A stretch of 64,000 nt of DNA from Pseudomonadota bacterium (GTDB taxonomy: Bacteria > Pseudomonadota > Gammaproteobacteria > Burkholderiales > Burkholderiaceae_B): contig JAFAEO010000001.1 of the NCBI GenBank assembly GCA_023423975.1, positions 186,001 to 250,000 on the forward strand, in the 5' to 3' direction. Below are positions 61,348 to 64,000 of this stretch, piece by piece (position 1 is the first letter of the stretch; the number at the start of each line of letters is the position of its first letter). The notes under the pieces were generated by a model, which was not told the DNA's origin, made no database searches, and worked only from the letters and a program-made list of their open reading frames with translations. The translations under genes were made by a program, and so were the position numbers.

Positions 61348-62802
61348 ATGGAGCAACTCGTCAATACCCTGGTCGGGTATATCTGGGGAGACACCCTCGT
61401 GTATCTTGCATTGGGTGTGGGTCTTTACTTTACCATCATTACCCGCGCCGTTCAGTTCAGATATTTTTTCGAAATGATTCGATTGTTGCGCGAACGCAAG
61501 GAGTCTGCCGATGGTATCTCTTCCTTTCAGGCATTTTGCATGGCCCTATCGGGCCGCGTGGGTGTAGGCAATATTGCAGGGGTAGCCACTGCCATTGCGG
61601 CAGGCGGGCCGGGCGCCGTGTTCTGGATGATTGTGATGGCATTACTGGGCGGCGCCAGTGCATTTATTGAATCGACCCTGGCGCAAGTGTACAAGCAACG
61701 GGCCGACGACCAGTATCGCGGCGGCTCGCCTTACTATATCGAAAAAGGCCTGGGGCTCAAGGCCTTCGCGGTCGTGGCGGCCACGGTCATTTGCCTTTCC
61801 TATGGCGTGCTGGTGCCTGGCATCCAGGCCAACACCATCGCCGAGTCCTTTTCCACCGCCTTCGGACTGCCTTCGTATATCACAGGCGCCATTGTGACTG
61901 CGTTACTCGGCCTGATCATCTTCGGCGGCATCAAACGTATTGCCCGGGTTGCCGATAAGGTCGTACCGGTCATGGCGATTGCCTATGTCATATTGATGGT
62001 GATCATTCTGGGGTCGAATGCCGAAAAAATTCCCGCATTGCTGCAGCTTATTGTCGCCAGCGCTTTTGGCAGTGATGCCATTTTCGGCGGCATTGTCGGA
62101 ACGGCCATTGCATGGGGAGTACGCCGGGCGGTGTTTTCCAACGTCGCCGGCGCAGGTGAAGCCACCTTCAGCTCGGCTGCTGCGGAAGTCTCGCATCCTG
62201 CCAAACAAGGACTGGTACAGGGCTTTTCAGTCTATATCGACACGGTCATCGTATGCACCGCTACGGCATTGATGATTCTGATTACGGAGTCATACAATGT
62301 CCTGCCGCCCGGCGCGACCTCGCCGCTGGTTGAACATGTACCAGGACTGGTTGCCGGCACTGCGTATACCCAGGCGGCGGTATCCACCGTATTTGCAGAT
62401 TATGGCAGCGGTTTTGTCGCCATTGCAATCTTCCTGTTTGCCTTTACCACGCTGATGGCTTACTACTACATCGCAGAAACTACCATGGTGTACCTGGACA
62501 GTAAACTGCGCTATCCCATATTGAAAGTTGTATTGAAAATTGTGTTTCTCGTTGTCGTTTATTTGGGCAGCGTCCAGTCGGTCAGCCTGATGTGGGGCCT
62601 GGGTGATATCGGGTTTGGCAGCATGTGCTACCTGAACTTTATCGCCATTGTGCTATTGAGCAAACCGGCAACCAAAGTGCTCAAGGATTATGATCGTCAG
62701 AAAAAAGCCGGCCTGGACCCCGTATTTGACCCTCGGGTAGCGGGTGTAGACAATGCAGACTTCTGGATTGAGTATAGCGAAAAAGCCAATCAATCCCGTT
62801 AA
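61348..62802 (+). CDS. AGCS-family sodium:amino acid symporter
   Basis: A 484-residue carrier of the alanine/glycine:cation symporter family, with about 11 helices. GRVGVGNIAGVATAIAAGGPG and FSNVAGAGEATFSSAAAEVSHP are the Na+- and substrate-binding repeats. AAAGGAG precedes the ATG. It lies downstream of the hydroxyproline genes but after a terminator, so it probably has its own promoter or receives read-through. A role in hydroxyproline or proline uptake is inferred from position. Confidence 0.9.
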   Translation: MEQLVNTLVGYIWGDTLVYLALGVGLYFTIITRAVQFRYFFEMIRLLRERKESADGISSFQAFCMALSGRVGVGNIAGVATAIAAGGPGAVFWMIVMALLGGASAFIESTLAQVYKQRADDQYRGGSPYYIEKGLGLKAFAVVAATVICLSYGVLVPGIQANTIAESFSTAFGLPSYITGAIVTALLGLIIFGGIKRIARVADKVVPVMAIAYVILMVIILGSNAEKIPALLQLIVASAFGSDAIFGGIVGTAIAWGVRRAVFSNVAGAGEATFSSAAAEVSHPAKQGLVQGFSVYIDTVIVCTATALMILITESYNVLPPGATSPLVEHVPGLVAGTAYTQAAVSTVFADYGSGFVAIAIFLFAFTTLMAYYYIAETTMVYLDSKLRYPILKVVLKIVFLVVVYLGSVQSVSLMWGLGDIGFGSMCYLNFIAIVLLSKPATKVLKDYDRQKKAGLDPVFDPRVAGVDNADFWIEYSEKANQSR

Positions 62803-63083
62803 CCGAGTCTGCATGGCAAGGGTAGTGGCGCGCGCGGATGGCCTGCACAGCAACAGGAGCAGATGGCTGATAAAACAGGCAAACAGGCCCGCCGCGCCTG
62901 CTTTTGCAGCGAATCAAAACGTTACATCTCCTCATTATTCCAAATGAAATAGCCGATTGAATGGTGTTAGTATAAAAAGTCGATTTGGTGCTGCAGGAGC
63001 CTGTCGTTCACCACAAACCTGTCGCAACGGGCATTTACAGGTATCTTTTTTGCCTGTCGCCGTTAAAGAAAGGAGTTTCATAT

Positions 63084-63572
63084 ATGAGTAACACATTATT
63101 GAGAAGCAAAACTGCCGCCGCTTTTTTTGCAGTTAGTGCCAGCCTTGGCTCTGCCATGTTTCTCGCCAATAGCGCCGCGGCCCAGACAACGAATCAGGGT
63201 ACCGGCCAGACCATGGAACAACCATCAGGACAGGCAGCACCGTCCGCAGGCGGCCAGGGCATGCCTTCGGCCGCCATGCCGTCGGCTGGTGGAGAAATCC
63301 CGCAAGATCAACTGGTCAAGCTTGATCTGAACAAAGATGGCTCTGTTGCCAGAGAAGAATACAATCAGGCCATGGCTGCCGCATTCAAAAACCTGGATAA
63401 AAACAGCGACAACGCGCTGACACCAGAAGAAGTCGGAACCATTCTGACGCCGGAGCAGTTTGCCGCAGTTGATGCTAACAAGGATGGCAAGATCAGTAAT
63501 GAAGAAATGGTCACACAGGTCACCAGTGACTTTGATGCCGCTGATACCAATAAAGACGGTCAGCTCAAATAA
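63084..63572 (+). CDS. Exported EF-hand protein
   Basis: A 162-residue protein. A signal peptide ends near ANSAAAQ, then a Gln/Gly/Ser/Pro-rich spacer (about residues 35-75) and four EF-hand loops: DLNKDGSVAREE, DKNSDNALTPEE, DANKDGKISNEE and DTNKDGQLK. The last loop is cut after nine residues, lacking the 12th-position Glu. AGGAG lies 8 bp before the ATG. Such proteins bind Ca2+ in the periplasm; role unknown. A terminator follows 70 bp on. Confidence 0.9.
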   Translation: MSNTLLRSKTAAAFFAVSASLGSAMFLANSAAAQTTNQGTGQTMEQPSGQAAPSAGGQGMPSAAMPSAGGEIPQDQLVKLDLNKDGSVAREEYNQAMAAAFKNLDKNSDNALTPEEVGTILTPEQFAAVDANKDGKISNEEMVTQVTSDFDAADTNKDGQLK

Positions 63573-63883
63573 CAGACGCCCGGGCAAACCGGGCTTCGCT
63601 CATAAAGGCCACGGCTAACGACACTAACCCGGCCGAAAGAACCACACCGTGCTGACACCACGGTGTTTTTATTGGATCGGATTTTTGTACGAATATAAAA
63701 GACGCATCACGACGGTAGCGCTGACCCGCTGCAGACGTGACTGCCAGGGACAGGACTTGCAAAGCAGCACGTGGTCAATCACCAGCAACTAAGGCGGCAC
63801 ACCGGGGGCTTGTCGCTTGTCTTTAAAGAACCATCAAATTACTGTAATATGGTTCACCTAAGTTTTCTCTGGCCATAATCATA
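63573..63883. other. 311-bp intergenic region with terminator
   Basis: Between the EF-hand gene and the last gene. It holds the hairpin at 63644-63670. The remainder shows no gene with family features. Confidence 0.5.
63644..63670 (+). terminator. Rho-independent terminator after the EF-hand gene
   Basis: Perfect arms ACACCGTG (63644-63651) and CACGGTGT (63659-63666) with loop CTGACAC and a T-run to 63670. Confidence 0.8.
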
Positions 63884-64000
63884 ATGATGATAACGTTGGC
63901 ATTCATTGTCATCGCCGTTTTTATCTGGGGCACCCTGGCGTTATGGGTGCAGTTCACCCGTCAGAAAGCGCGTCGCCTATTGCTGATCGCGCTGTGGGCA
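63884..64000 (+). CDS. N-terminus of a membrane protein (partial, runs off right edge)
   Basis: The frame from ATG at 63884 (a second ATG follows directly) gives 39 codons with MMITLAFIVIAVFIWGTLAL, then LWVQFTRQKARRLLLIALWA without a stop. It is one strong helix, a basic turn and the start of a second helix. This opening is compatible with DUF4105 proteins, but too little is present to assign a family. Confidence 0.55.
   Translation, partial: MMITLAFIVIAVFIWGTLALWVQFTRQKARRLLLIALWA

Noticed and set aside
1..64000. CRISPR arrays, tRNA/rRNA genes, insertion sequences or prophage genes
   Set aside because: No regularly spaced repeats, no cloverleaf or rRNA sequence, and no transposase, integrase or phage structural protein was recognised anywhere on either strand.

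Overview
The window looks like a chromosomal accessory-metabolism region of a betaproteobacterium, most likely family Alcaligenaceae (an Advenella/Bordetella-like genome). The clues are four Bug/TctC-type periplasmic solute receptors, many LysR-type regulators each paired with a catabolic operon, LeuCD-like and MlrC-like enzymes beside those receptors, and moderate GC content. The taxon is inferred; no rRNA or tRNA is present to fix it.

Layout. 1-5.5 kb: edge of a peptide-type binding protein gene with a divergent LysR, a PhzF-like isomerase, a Tlde1/DUF2778-like L,D-transpeptidase domain protein followed 2 bp later by a tiny membrane protein (possible effector-immunity pair), then ychJ, a nu-class GST and its TetR. 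5.6-6.5 kb: remnant of an oxidoreductase gene and a higBA toxin-antitoxin locus whose toxin seems to have lost its ATG. 6.7-10.1 kb: LacI regulator convergent with a TfdA/TauD-like dioxygenase and an unusual NRAMP-fold transporter. 10.5-16.5 kb: sixA, an orphan response regulator, Fur-boxed catecholate-type TonB receptor plus siderophore binding protein, and a deletion scar fusing a LysR 3' end to an aldo/keto reductase 3' end. 16.6-30.6 kb: three carboxylate-type catabolic units built round Bug receptors (LysR-Bug-MlrC; Bug-GntR-Bug-dehydrogenase-amidohydrolase; LysR-Bug-LeuC-LeuD). 31.5-37.3 kb: LacI-controlled ABC importer with a phosphodiesterase.

37.5-43.5 kb: a hicB-like gene broken by a nonsense codon, then an MFS transporter-racemase-hydantoinase-racemase-GntR operon for a cyclic imide or hydantoin-like compound. 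43.7-48.2 kb: SoxCD-like sulfite dehydrogenase with a TetR regulator, wrbA and a cysteine dioxygenase, which together suggest oxidation of organic sulfur through sulfite. 48.2-51.3 kb: trpBA with a divergent trpI in the Pseudomonas arrangement. 51.5-55.4 kb: DUF2784 membrane protein, YcaC-type hydrolase and pirin under a divergent LysR, and queC. 55.5-62.8 kb: a complete trans-4-hydroxy-L-proline degradation cluster (PAS-AraC regulator, 2-epimerase, FAD dehydrogenase, DapA-type deaminase, semialdehyde dehydrogenase, sodium:amino acid symporter). The window ends with an exported EF-hand protein and the start of a membrane protein gene.

Overall, small regulator-transporter-enzyme cassettes dominate. 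They are separated by scars of gene loss, and many operators can be read directly as inverted repeats. The least explained items are the Tlde1-like pair, the NRAMP-like/dioxygenase pair and the hydantoinase operon whose racemases lack the usual catalytic cysteines.
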